A DNA stretch of 64,000 bases from Bifidobacterium aquikefiri. Its GTDB lineage: Bacteria; Actinomycetota; Actinomycetes; Actinomycetales; Bifidobacteriaceae. The position numbers were made by a program, and so were the translations under genes. The notes under the pieces were generated by a model, which saw only the letters and a program-made list of their open reading frames with translations, made no database searches and was not told where the DNA came from. Of the stretch, positions 31,111 to 39,558 are shown piece by piece (positions within the stretch are counted from its first letter, which is position 1; the number at the start of each line of letters is the position of its first letter). The stretch spans positions 434,001-498,000 of the forward strand of contig NZ_MWXA01000005.1 in assembly GCF_002259795.1 (NCBI RefSeq), read 5' to 3'.

Positions 31111-31417
31111 CTGACTCTCTCCGATTCGATAGTTAATGTTCAGTCTTCGTGAAGCCGCAGCACCGCGACCGCACAATCCTTGAAATCGGAAAGTCAGCCA
31201 CTGTCCACCGGCCCGATGGCCTCGACCTTGAATAAAGCGACTGCGCGTCGCATCACGAAGACGAGGATATCCCACTGCAGTATGTCTGTTACATAAGACA
31301 TGCCAGTGGCACACACAAATTATTAGTGTATCACAGAAATGGAACTGTTGCATGGCAAATGTTGATTAACGCCAGAACCCATGAAACTGCAGAAAAAGCA
31401 ACGCTGCAAGTTGAAGG
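31111..31417. other. Intergenic region upstream of rpsL
   Basis: About 300 bases between the rpsL start and the 3' end of the YihY-family gene. On the minus strand it must hold the str operon promoter. An AT-rich stretch with TACACT and TAATAATTTG around 31320-31335 is the best candidate -10 region, but I see no convincing -35. No gene is supported here. Confidence 0.4.
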
Positions 31418-32428
31418 TCAACTTTCCTTGTCAACCGTTGTCGCCGCTGCCTTCGCTGCTTCTTGGACGGATATGTGGGCTGAGTCTTTTTTATTCTCAT
31501 CCACACCCGTCATCACCGTGGAATCAACCACGCCATTCGATGACCCGACGCGCTCCTTACTCATCGTTTCCGCCAGCAACGATGCACAATACATCAGTAC
31601 CTGTGCAATGAGATTGAACCAGATGAGCACAGCGAGAATTGCTGCAAACGGTGCGAGCAGCGGATTCGACGACGCTCCCCCAACAAGCCGAGTGCCTAGC
31701 ATCTGAATGATGGAAAGGCAGATGGAACCGAAAATGGAGGTTCTGACCACTGCCTTTCGATCACGCAGCTCTGCGACCAGCCAGAATATCACCATAAGCA
31801 GGAGGAAGTTGAACAGCAAGGTCAACAAGAATCCAACGACATCAATCAGGCTGGAAAATCCCCATGCGTCTTGCGGAACTTTCAACACATTGAGGATATT
31901 GCGAATCGCTCCTCCAGAGACCACTGCCGCGACGCTCGAGAGTATGAAGAGCACCATGATCAGAATCACAGCCAATGCATCGAACAGTTTGGAACTGATG
32001 GCATTGCTCTGCTGCTGTCCGGCCTCAACCATGGTTCTGACCGCAGACCTGACGGAGCCAAGCCAACCTATGATCTGCCAGAAAAAGGCAAGAAGCGTGA
32101 ACAGGCCCGTGATGGTGAAGGTCGTAGATATGGAAGAAAGCGTCGTGGCTGAAATGATTTCCTTTCCTGACCCTGATTGAAGACTCGGGACGACGCGCGA
32201 AGCCGTATTCAAGAGTGCCGTTCTCACATTGTCGTCATGAGAAAAGATGAGACCTGCGATGCTGAAGACAGTCCACACACCTGCGAAGAAGGCAAATAGC
32301 AAACCATACGCAAGACCGCCAGCAAGCAGACCACCATTATTTCTGCCATACCTTGCCAAAACCCTGCCAGGCAAGGAACGTTGCCAGATTGCCGTCAATT
32401 TCTCTATCAGTGCCTTCATGCTCCCCAT
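31418..32428 (-). CDS. YihY/BrkB-family inner membrane protein
   Basis: About 336 residues; start at 32428 or 32419, neither with a well-spaced site. Six or so hydrophobic segments are evident, including GGLAYGLLFAFFAGVWTVFSIAGLIF, the TFTITGLFTLLAFFWQIIGWLG region, LFDALAVILIMVLFILSSVAAVVSG and a C-terminal PLLAPFAAILAVLIWFNLIAQ. The pattern matches the YihY/BrkB family, whose function is not firmly known (once mislabelled RNase BN). The C-terminal tail is hydrophilic. It is transcribed away from the DUF4143 gene. Confidence 0.85.
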   Translation of the reverse strand: MGSMKALIEKLTAIWQRSLPGRVLARYGRNNGGLLAGGLAYGLLFAFFAGVWTVFSIAGLIFSHDDNVRTALLNTASRVVPSLQSGSGKEIISATTLSSISTTFTITGLFTLLAFFWQIIGWLGSVRSAVRTMVEAGQQQSNAISSKLFDALAVILIMVLFILSSVAAVVSGGAIRNILNVLKVPQDAWGFSSLIDVVGFLLTLLFNFLLLMVIFWLVAELRDRKAVVRTSIFGSICLSIIQMLGTRLVGGASSNPLLAPFAAILAVLIWFNLIAQVLMYCASLLAETMSKERVGSSNGVVDSTVMTGVDENKKDSAHISVQEAAKAAATTVDKES

Positions 32429-32560
32429 GATTGATGATTCTAATCGAAGATGGCTCAATTGCTTGTCTTTGCGCGCTTCGGGAGAAAAATTTGTGCGATA
32501 TTACCATGCTGGTTACTCGGGGTTTGATTTCTGGAATTATGAGGCGTCAACAGGAGATTT

Positions 32561-32652
32561 ATGCAAATCAGGTAGTAGAGGTCATGCAAATCGGGTAATA
32601 TAGTTTATGTAAATCAAGTAGCAGGAGTCATGCAAATCAGGTAATACCTCAA
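32561..32652. repeat. Four tandem 23-bp repeats upstream of the AAA/DUF4143 gene
   Basis: The 17-base core ATGCAAATCAGGTAATA recurs at 32561, 32584, 32607 and 32630, an exact 23-base period. Each core has at most a few changes and is followed by a variable 6-base spacer (GAGGTC, TAGTTT, GGAGTC, CCTCAA). The array ends 14 bases before the ATG of the ATPase gene. This arrangement resembles iterons or operator arrays, where a protein binds once every ~2 helical turns. Confidence 0.85.
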
Positions 32653-32665
32653 GAAAGGCTGGAAT

Positions 32666-33832
32666 ATGCTGGAAAGATCACTGAAGAATAAACTCGTTTC
32701 CATGCTTAAGGTCTTCCCTATCGTATCTCTCACCGGCCCACGGCAAAGTGGAAAATCAACCTTGCTTCGCAACAGTTTTCCCGAATACAGTTATGTATCC
32801 TTAGAAGACCCAGACTTGAGACAGCTTGCTGAAAATGACCCGCGCTCATTTCTCAAGCAATTCAACTCGAAAGCTATTTTCGATGAAATTCAGCGAACGC
32901 CCGAACTTTTTTCCTACATTCAAGGTGTGGTTGACGAACAGAATGAACCGGGTCAATACTTATTGTCGGGTTCTCAGAATTTCTTGCTACTTAAAGGCAT
33001 CTCACAAAGTTTAGCTGGAAGGGTTTCAATACAGCATCTCTTGCCTTTATCATATGCGGAACTGGCAAACACAGCGTTCGTGCCCCATGATCTTGACGAT
33101 TTCATGTTTTTGGGCGGATATCCAAGATTAGTCGTCAACGACATTGCACCTTCTGATTTCTTTCCCAGCTACATGCGAACATATCTTGAACGTGACGTGC
33201 GTGAGGAACTGGGCGTGAAAAAGATCGATTCCTTCACTCATTTCATTACGGCATGCGCCTTAAGAACAGGAGAAGTGCTCAATGTAGAGAATCTGGCCAA
33301 TGAGTGTGATATATCAGTAAAAACCGCTCGCGATTGGATTTCCATTCTTCATGCGAGTTTCATTATCTTTCTTCTGCAACCATTCCATAAAAATTATGGA
33401 AGGCGTTTGACTAAATCACCGAAAATGTATTTCTATGACACTGGTTTGGCATGCAATCTGATAGGTATCGAACAGAAAAACGATGTGCTCACTCACCACA
33501 AACGTGGCAATCTCTTTGAAAACGCTGTAGTTGTTGAGATTATCAAACAGTACTATTCGCTGGGTAAACGACCACAACTCTATTTTTGGCGAGATAGTAA
33601 CCAGAACGAAATCGACCTTGTCATTGAAAAGGGCGGCAAAGCTCAGTACGCTATCGAGATTAAATCCACGGCAACCTTCAATCCCAATGCATTTTCTACG
33701 CTGAACAAGCTCGGACCTATCATGGGACTTGACAGGTGCCAGCGCATTGTGGCTTATGGAGGCACCCAATCCTATGAGACAAAGCAAGGTCAGGTATTGG
33801 GATTGCCAGACTTGAACAGACTGGTGATATAG
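32666..33832 (+). CDS. AAA ATPase with C-terminal DUF4143 domain
   Basis: 388 residues. Walker A GPRQSGKSTLL (~24-34), Walker B KAIFDEIQRTPEL, sensor region LLSGSQNFLL, then a winged-helix-like middle and a DUF4143 C-terminus. The end holds WRDSNQNEIDLVIE and YAIEIKS, the acidic/ExK spacing of a PD-(D/E)XK nuclease-like fold. Function in the family is unknown; mobile, sporadic distribution is typical. AAAGG precedes the ATG. Codon use is visibly more AT-rich than its neighbours, suggesting acquisition. Four 23-bp repeats sit directly upstream. Its last 43 bases overlap the convergent ABC ATPase gene. Confidence 0.88.
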   Translation: MLERSLKNKLVSMLKVFPIVSLTGPRQSGKSTLLRNSFPEYSYVSLEDPDLRQLAENDPRSFLKQFNSKAIFDEIQRTPELFSYIQGVVDEQNEPGQYLLSGSQNFLLLKGISQSLAGRVSIQHLLPLSYAELANTAFVPHDLDDFMFLGGYPRLVVNDIAPSDFFPSYMRTYLERDVREELGVKKIDSFTHFITACALRTGEVLNVENLANECDISVKTARDWISILHASFIIFLLQPFHKNYGRRLTKSPKMYFYDTGLACNLIGIEQKNDVLTHHKRGNLFENAVVVEIIKQYYSLGKRPQLYFWRDSNQNEIDLVIEKGGKAQYAIEIKSTATFNPNAFSTLNKLGPIMGLDRCQRIVAYGGTQSYETKQGQVLGLPDLNRLVI

Positions 33833-35457
33833 GGATTGCTGTGGTTGTTCATCATCTCCTCTACTGTTCCCGAAACGATGGCTTTGCCTGCGCTCAGCAG
33901 CACGCAACGATCGCATTGGGCTGCTTCGCTCATGTAATGCGTGGTTATCAAAATTCCAACACCTCGATCCGCAGCCTTATGCAGCTCATCCCAGAGTTCC
34001 ATTCTTGCAATGGGATCCACACCTGAAGTAGGTTCATCAAGAATCAAGAGACTCGGATCGTGAGAAGTGGCGATAAGATAAGCGAGCATTCTGCGAATTC
34101 CCAGAGACAGTTTTTGGACCGGTCGCCCTCCAAGAGACTGTGCGAATTCCAGGGCCTTGGTATAAGATAGCCCTCCAGTATCGGTTACTTGATTATTGCC
34201 GCGTTGCAGCTTATGTGAATACATGGATCGTGCAAACTTAAGATTCTGTTCAGCACTCAGTGTCGGATAGAGACCAAGACCTTGCGGCACATATCCAATT
34301 TTTTCTCGGGTGCGCAAGTTCGGACTATCTCCCATGAGGGTTGTCTGACCTTCGTTCGGAGACTCCAAGCCTAAAAGCACACGCATGAGGGTGGTTTTAC
34401 CGGCACCATTGCTACCGATCAGGCCGACTATTTCGCCCGCGTTGACTGAAAGGGAAACGTCGGCGAGAGCGGTTTGCTTGCCAAACCGTTTGGTGACGTC
34501 CTGTGCACTCAACAATTCCCGTCCGCTCTGATTCTGATTGTCAACACGTTGAAGAGCAGATCGAACGATCGCCGTATCCGGCGGGTCAATTGAATGAGAT
34601 TGTTGCTTTCGATTACGGTTCTGCCGTGCTTTGAGTCGTATGATGCAGGCATTTTCTATATCGATTTCCGCAGGATTGTACCCTTCTGGTGTCTCGGCAT
34701 GAGAAGAGGACTTCCACAGATATTGGGTATTCCCACGTCTCCAGCTTTCATCGTCATCATCCAATTCTTCGTTATCTCGATTGTTACCGCATGGTCTGCT
34801 GAAGAGACTCCCTGGCGACTGGCGTGTAATGTCACTCGCGGACCCCTCTGCAACAATCCTCCCTTTATCAAGAAGTATCATGGACGTGCCTCGTGTAGCT
34901 TCCTCCACATATGTCGTTGCGACAACCACTGCTTTCCCATGCTGAGCCTCATTGATAATGAGCTTCCACAACTCATTGCGACTGATGGGATCGACACCCG
35001 TAGTGGGCTCATCGAGCACCAGGAGATCGGGATCATGGAGCGAGGCCATGATGCATCCAAGTTTTTGTCGCATGCCTCCCGATAGATTTCGAGCACTGCG
35101 GTGAAGCGCGCTGTCGAGCTGTGCCTGGGCAACAAGCGAGTGCATGCGCTCATGCAGTTGATTGTTGTTCATCTTGAAAATTGTGCCCACGAAATTCATG
35201 TTGCCCTGCACCGACAGATTCGCCCACGTGCCACTATCCGCAGATTGATATCCAATATTCTGAGAATCTGGCAGGCCGGATATAGTTCCCAAACTTGGCT
35301 TGATTCCTCGTGCAAGCAATTTGAGCAATGTTGATTTTCCGGCACCATCTCCCCCAATGATGACCGTTATTTCACCAGCACGGAAATTGGCCGAGAAATC
35401 AGCTAACGCTTGAACCTCACCATAGTTCACGCTCACATGATGCAACTCGATGTTCAT
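33790..35457 (-). CDS. ABC exporter ATPase, two fused nucleotide-binding domains
   Basis: 555 residues from the ATG at 35457, overlapping the permease stop (ATGA). NBD1: Walker A GGDGAGKSTLL (~35-45), signature LSGGMRQKLG, Walker B LLVLDEPTTGVD. A ~100-residue acidic, Gln/Asn/Arg-rich linker follows. NBD2: Walker A GSNGAGKTTLM, degenerate signature LSLGIRRMLA, Walker B LLILDEPTSGVD. Related to YbhF-type ATPases that pair with two ABC-2 permeases; only one permease gene is present. Probably drug or lipid export under the divergent TetR regulator. Confidence 0.92.
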   Translation of the reverse strand: MNIELHHVSVNYGEVQALADFSANFRAGEITVIIGGDGAGKSTLLKLLARGIKPSLGTISGLPDSQNIGYQSADSGTWANLSVQGNMNFVGTIFKMNNNQLHERMHSLVAQAQLDSALHRSARNLSGGMRQKLGCIMASLHDPDLLVLDEPTTGVDPISRNELWKLIINEAQHGKAVVVATTYVEEATRGTSMILLDKGRIVAEGSASDITRQSPGSLFSRPCGNNRDNEELDDDDESWRRGNTQYLWKSSSHAETPEGYNPAEIDIENACIIRLKARQNRNRKQQSHSIDPPDTAIVRSALQRVDNQNQSGRELLSAQDVTKRFGKQTALADVSLSVNAGEIVGLIGSNGAGKTTLMRVLLGLESPNEGQTTLMGDSPNLRTREKIGYVPQGLGLYPTLSAEQNLKFARSMYSHKLQRGNNQVTDTGGLSYTKALEFAQSLGGRPVQKLSLGIRRMLAYLIATSHDPSLLILDEPTSGVDPIARMELWDELHKAADRGVGILITTHYMSEAAQCDRCVLLSAGKAIVSGTVEEMMNNHSNPYITSLFKSGNPNT

Positions 35458-36749
35458 CGTGCCCCTCCATGTGTGAGAATGAATCGCATACGCATGGTTG
35501 CGAAGCCGAATATGACAACTGCCTCTATGGCCAAAATGACCAATGGCATCCACAAATCTTGGAATGAAGCTCCACGCAACATGACTCCCTGTGAAACCTT
35601 GTTGAACCATGTCAAAGGAAGCACATATCCAATCCAACGAATCACGACTGCCATGGACTTCAGTGGGAAGATAATGCCGCTCAAGAGAATCTGAGGCATG
35701 GTAATCATCAGTGCCATCTGTATTGCTTGCCCGCTTGTTTGCGACAAGGTCGATATCAGTACACCCAATCCGAGCACAACAAAGAGGAACATGAATACGG
35801 CGAGTATGAAAATTCCTACGTTGCCGATAAACGGGACATTGAACAGCCAACGGGCAAGAACTGTAACGATGAGCATGTCAACGATGGCGAGCACAAAATA
35901 CGGCACGATCTTGCCCATGATTATTGATCCAGGTCGTATTGGCATAACGGCCAATTGCTCGAGTGTGCCCGTTTCTCGCTCTCTGACGAGTCCGATACTG
36001 GTGATGACCGTTCCGATCAATGTCAGAATAAGACCGATCAAACCGGGAATCATGACCCAAGACGTGTCGAGATCTGGATTGAACATGACGGTAACGAGAT
36101 TGTCATCCGTCAATGATGGCATGGAGATCGATGGGATACTGATACTCTTTGGCAATGTCGGCGGTGTGGGAACTGCCGGTATCTGACTTTTGCCTTGCGC
36201 TATTGAGCTTGAAAGAGCAACTCGCCATGCTTGAAGTTTCGCGACATAATCCTGCAACTCCTGAGTCCCCTTTGCGGCTTGCTCCTTCAGATTGGATATC
36301 TTGTTTTTCACCTGCGTTATTCGCGTTTGGGCATCCTGTGCAACGAGCTGGAGCACGGTTTTCTTTGCAGCCTGCGCTGTGAACAGTTGAGAGCCATCCA
36401 CATAGACTTTCATGCGTTCCGACAGAGGACTTTTCGAATCTGACTCCGTACTCTGGATAACGACATCGCTTGATTGAGACCTCAGGATTGCCTGTGCATC
36501 GGTTTTCCCTGATTTGGTCGAATCAACGGAAACAATGTCCATATTGTCCCGTGCCGTACTCATGCTTCGGATTGAGCGTGACAAGGATTCAGCCTGAGAG
36601 CCTATTACCGTTACTGAAACCTTTGAAACGGAGAAATTCGCTGCGTATCCAAAAATGATCAGGAGCAAAACAGGCATAACGATAAGCATCGCAAGGGTGC
36701 GTCGGTCTTTCAGCAATTCCTGAAATTCCTTGATGATCAGAGCTCTCAT
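35454..36749 (-). CDS. ABC-2 type permease (YhhJ/YbhS-like)
   Basis: 431 residues, ATG 36749 with GAGGAAAG upstream. One N-terminal membrane helix (AMLIVMPVLLLIIFGYAANF) is followed by a large extracytoplasmic domain (~45-225). That domain has a coiled-coil-like Gln/Lys-rich stretch (VKNKISNLKEQAAKGTQEL) and a Pro-rich piece. Five C-terminal helices follow, with the RERETGTLEQLAVMPIRP motif typical of ABC-2 transporters. Forms an exporter with the fused ATPase downstream. Confidence 0.92.
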   Translation of the reverse strand: MRALIIKEFQELLKDRRTLAMLIVMPVLLLIIFGYAANFSVSKVSVTVIGSQAESLSRSIRSMSTARDNMDIVSVDSTKSGKTDAQAILRSQSSDVVIQSTESDSKSPLSERMKVYVDGSQLFTAQAAKKTVLQLVAQDAQTRITQVKNKISNLKEQAAKGTQELQDYVAKLQAWRVALSSSIAQGKSQIPAVPTPPTLPKSISIPSISMPSLTDDNLVTVMFNPDLDTSWVMIPGLIGLILTLIGTVITSIGLVRERETGTLEQLAVMPIRPGSIIMGKIVPYFVLAIVDMLIVTVLARWLFNVPFIGNVGIFILAVFMFLFVVLGLGVLISTLSQTSGQAIQMALMITMPQILLSGIIFPLKSMAVVIRWIGYVLPLTWFNKVSQGVMLRGASFQDLWMPLVILAIEAVVIFGFATMRMRFILTHGGAR

Positions 36750-36856
36750 AAGTAATCTCTTTCCTCAGTTCTGCGATAATACTGAATCACTCGAACAGCG
36801 TCGCGCGTGCGGCAGTTTGGTCTGCTGCGTCAGCAGGTTATCGCCGACATTCATTA

Positions 36857-36907
36857 ATTCACCGCTTGATGAATATATGATATCATGGAATTCATCACAT
36901 GATGAAT
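36857..36907. promoter_or_regulatory. Pair of TetR-type operator palindromes
   Basis: Perfect palindrome ATTCATCA-CA-TGATGAAT at 36890-36907 and a half-conserved copy ATTCACCG-CT-TGATGAAT at 36857-36874. Their centres are 33 bases apart (about three turns). They lie between the divergent permease and TetR genes, in an AT-rich promoter region. Size and position fit TetR-family operators controlling both directions. Confidence 0.75.
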
Positions 36908-37018
36908 AATTGAATACATTGAATACCTGTGAGTGTCCGGTTTGGTCTCGGATGTCATGGAAACGTCTCAGACCAGACCGGATGAGTCAATACCCATACG
37001 CCATTGGAAAGGAATATA

Positions 37019-37708
37019 ATGTCGAACAACGATCGATGTGATCCAGTCGACAAAGAGTCACGTCGAGGAAGACCTTCCGAGGCCTCATCACAAGACACGG
37101 AGGGCCAGATACTTCAGGCAGCTCGCGTTGAATTTGGACATCGTGGCTATGACGATGCGACAATTCGAATCATCGCGCAGAGAGCAGGGTGCGATCCTAA
37201 GCTGGTCCACTATTACTTCGGTAGTAAGGACATGTTGTTTTCGAAAGTCATCGTCGATATCTACAAGCAACAGAATCTGGGTGGCATTTTGGAAAAGGCC
37301 AAACAAGGAGAACCCTTGGAGATTGCCACCACGTTCGCAGAAGAGTATCTTCGCACTGCGGAGATGCCCGGCATTCACGAGGCGTATGTGGCACTGATTC
37401 GCGGAATCGGCAGCAACGAACACATTCGAACGATCTTTCTGAAGTTCCTACATGAACAGATCATGGCTCTTACATCCACAACCCTCAAATTGGATCATGC
37501 AACACTGAGAACAACGCTCTTCGGCTCACAGTTGCTCGGTTTGGCAAACACGCGATATGTGCTCAAACTGGAACCTCTGGCGAGCATGCCCATTCCACAA
37601 GTGGCACAGCTCATAGGTCCAACCCTGAAACATTATCTCTTTGACGAGCTGGCATTCGAAGAGATAGATCACACAGAGATAGATCAAACAGACGCTGCCG
37701 ATAGATAA
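37019..37708 (+). CDS. TetR/AcrR-family transcriptional regulator
   Basis: 229 residues from the ATG at 37019 (AAAGGA upstream). The helix-turn-helix lies at ~45-72: ATIRIIAQRAGCDPKLVHYYFGSKDMLF. A ~25-residue polar, charged N-terminus precedes it. The C-terminal ligand domain resembles the TetR_C type found beside ABC exporters, and ends with an odd Ile/Asp/His-rich repeat (EEIDHTEIDQTD). Divergent from the ABC-2 export genes, so it most likely represses them and itself. Confidence 0.92.
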   Translation: MSNNDRCDPVDKESRRGRPSEASSQDTEGQILQAARVEFGHRGYDDATIRIIAQRAGCDPKLVHYYFGSKDMLFSKVIVDIYKQQNLGGILEKAKQGEPLEIATTFAEEYLRTAEMPGIHEAYVALIRGIGSNEHIRTIFLKFLHEQIMALTSTTLKLDHATLRTTLFGSQLLGLANTRYVLKLEPLASMPIPQVAQLIGPTLKHYLFDELAFEEIDHTEIDQTDAADR

Positions 37709-37709
37709 A

Positions 37710-38402
37710 CTAAGCCCTGCCGTGAGCTATGAGCCTGAGAAGTGCATTGCCGATAATTTGCGTTAAGAATACAAAGATCAGAATCAGGATCATGGCTACA
37801 AAAGTAACGTCCGTTCTGCCTCGCTGATAGCCTTCCTGAAGTGCCGTCGCACCCAAACCGCCTCCCCCAACGGCGCCCGCCATGGCAGTCAGGCCAATCA
37901 GATTGATGATGGTGAAGTTGACCGAGCGAACGAGTGAGATAAGACCTTCTTTGAGATACACGCGAAAGACGATGGCAAGGTTGCCCAGACCCATTGCCTG
38001 AGCAGCCTCAACGACGCCAGGGTCCACTTCAAGCAAGGCATTCTGTACCTGTCGAGCAAAGAATGGGATCGTACCCACAACAATAGGAACTGTCACAGCA
38101 GTAGTCCCAATGCTGGTCCCCACAATCAGACGGGTAAATGGCATGATAATTGCAAGAAGGATAATGAATGGAATCGATCTGCCAATATTCACAATCTGGT
38201 CAAGTACCCAATACAAGGGAGCGTTGGGACTCAATCCGCGTGAACCTGTAAGCAGCAGAAGGATGCCGATGATGAGTCCAATGACACCAGCAATGATCAT
38301 CGCTGAAACTGTCATCAACACGGTTTCTTCCGTTGCCTGTGTAAAATCCGAGCCCATTTGACTTGCATATGGGAAATAATGTTCCATGAACGAGCCGAAC
38401 AT
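37710..38402 (-). CDS. metI: Methionine ABC transporter permease MetI
   Basis: 230 residues, five to six membrane helices, with the EAA-type loop EAAQAMGLGNLAIVFRVYLKEG that contacts MetN and the following AGAVGGGGLGATALQEGY segment typical of MetI. Starts 2 bases after metN ends. Imports D/L-methionine with MetN and MetQ, suiting its distance from metK. Confidence 0.95.
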   Translation of the reverse strand: MFGSFMEHYFPYASQMGSDFTQATEETVLMTVSAMIIAGVIGLIIGILLLLTGSRGLSPNAPLYWVLDQIVNIGRSIPFIILLAIIMPFTRLIVGTSIGTTAVTVPIVVGTIPFFARQVQNALLEVDPGVVEAAQAMGLGNLAIVFRVYLKEGLISLVRSVNFTIINLIGLTAMAGAVGGGGLGATALQEGYQRGRTDVTFVAMILILIFVFLTQIIGNALLRLIAHGRA

Positions 38403-38404
38403 AG

Positions 38405-39415
38405 TTAGCGCACCACCTTACTCATAGAAATACCATCCTGTTGCAGGTGCTGTTCAACTTCACCCAGCTGATCAGAACTATCAAAAGTCACCAGCATGGT
38501 TCCCAATGGCTTATTTTGAAGATATTCGACATTGGCATAGAGAATATTTGCGGTCAGGCCAAATCGCTTGTAGATATCAATCAGGATGGGCTCTGAAGCA
38601 CGACTGCCAGAAAAGCGAAGTTCGTAGACATCTTCTCCCGCCACATGCTCGAGGATCGTTGTTTCTGCCTGATCGATGTGACCCGCGGTACGGATGAAAT
38701 CCTGCGTTAGGGGTTTCTGAGGATTGCTGAAAATATCGGCAACCTCGCCACGCTCGATGATTTTGCCCTCTTCCATAACAGCCACGTGATCGCAGATCTC
38801 TTTGACAACCTGCATTTCATGAGTGATGATCACAATCGTGATGCCAAGCCTGTCATTGATTTCCTTTAACAGCTGCAGCACTGCAATGGTCGTCTTGGGA
38901 TCAAGTGCACTTGTTGCCTCGTCACACAAAAGAATCTTCGGATCAGTGGCAAGGGCCCTGGCAATTGCCACCCGCTGCTTCTGACCACCCGAGAGCTGGT
39001 ATGGATATGCATCCTTCTTCTCCAGGATGCCGACAAGATCAAGCAACTTTTCGATTCGTTGCCTGCGCTCGACCTTGGATATGCCAGAACCCTTAAGAGG
39101 AAAATCGACATTGTCGAAAATGGTTCGTGATTCCATCAGATTGAAATGCTGAAAAATCATTCCAATGTTTCTACGCTCCTTTCGCAGCGCACGCTCCGAC
39201 AACGCTATCAAATCTGTGCCATTGACGATTACCGACCCACTTGTCGGCTTCTGCAGGAGATTCATGACACGAACCAACGTCGATTTTCCTGCACCGGAAA
39301 ACCCTACGATGCCATACATGCTGCCGTCATCTACCGCCAAGGATACGTGATTCACGGCAGTGACTACATGCCCCTTCTGCGGGAATTTCACCACAATGTC
39401 ATTTAACTCGATCAT
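38405..39415 (-). CDS. metN: Methionine ABC transporter ATPase MetN
   Basis: 336 residues. Walker A GFSGAGKSTLVR (~38-49), signature LSGGQKQRVAIARAL, Walker B ILLCDEATSALDP. A C-terminal ~75-residue NIL/ACT-like domain follows, the site where methionine inhibits transport in E. coli MetN. Operon order is metQ, hairpin, metN, metI. Confidence 0.95.
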   Translation of the reverse strand: MIELNDIVVKFPQKGHVVTAVNHVSLAVDDGSMYGIVGFSGAGKSTLVRVMNLLQKPTSGSVIVNGTDLIALSERALRKERRNIGMIFQHFNLMESRTIFDNVDFPLKGSGISKVERRQRIEKLLDLVGILEKKDAYPYQLSGGQKQRVAIARALATDPKILLCDEATSALDPKTTIAVLQLLKEINDRLGITIVIITHEMQVVKEICDHVAVMEEGKIIERGEVADIFSNPQKPLTQDFIRTAGHIDQAETTILEHVAGEDVYELRFSGSRASEPILIDIYKRFGLTANILYANVEYLQNKPLGTMLVTFDSSDQLGEVEQHLQQDGISMSKVVR

Positions 39416-39433
39416 AGAGTCCCATTCGCTTAA

Positions 39434-39463
39434 GAGCGCAGACCATGTGCATGGTCTGCGCTC
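39434..39463 (-). terminator. Hairpin between metQ and metN
   Basis: GAGCGCAGACCATG (39434-39447) pairs with CATGGTCTGCGCTC (39450-39463). At least 11 bp can stack around an 8-base loop. There is no T-run after it. Likely attenuates read-through or protects the metQ message, giving more binding protein than transporter, as in many ABC importer operons. Confidence 0.6.
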
Positions 39464-39507
39464 GAATCAAAGATTTCGTTCCACATACGAAGTATTCGAT
39501 ACCATTC

Positions 39508-39545
39508 AATCAGTAATGTGCAAATCAATCAGTAATATGCAAAGA
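39508..39545. repeat. Two tandem 19-bp repeats after metQ
   Basis: AATCAGTAATGTGCAAATC (39508-39526) and AATCAGTAATATGCAAAGA (39527-39545) are direct neighbours. In rotated register they read TGCAAATCA....GTAATA, resembling the core of the 23-bp array at 32561. They sit just downstream of the metQ stop. Confidence 0.55.
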
Positions 39546-39558
39546 TCGATGAAGCAGC

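Noticed and set aside
31111-31353. N-terminal extension of the rpsL reading frame
   Set aside because: S12 has a fixed start, and the TTG at 31110 with GGAGAG gives exactly the expected 123 residues.
32561-32652. CRISPR-like array
   Set aside because: Spacers are only 6 bases and the period is 23; there are no cas genes. It is an iteron/operator-like array.
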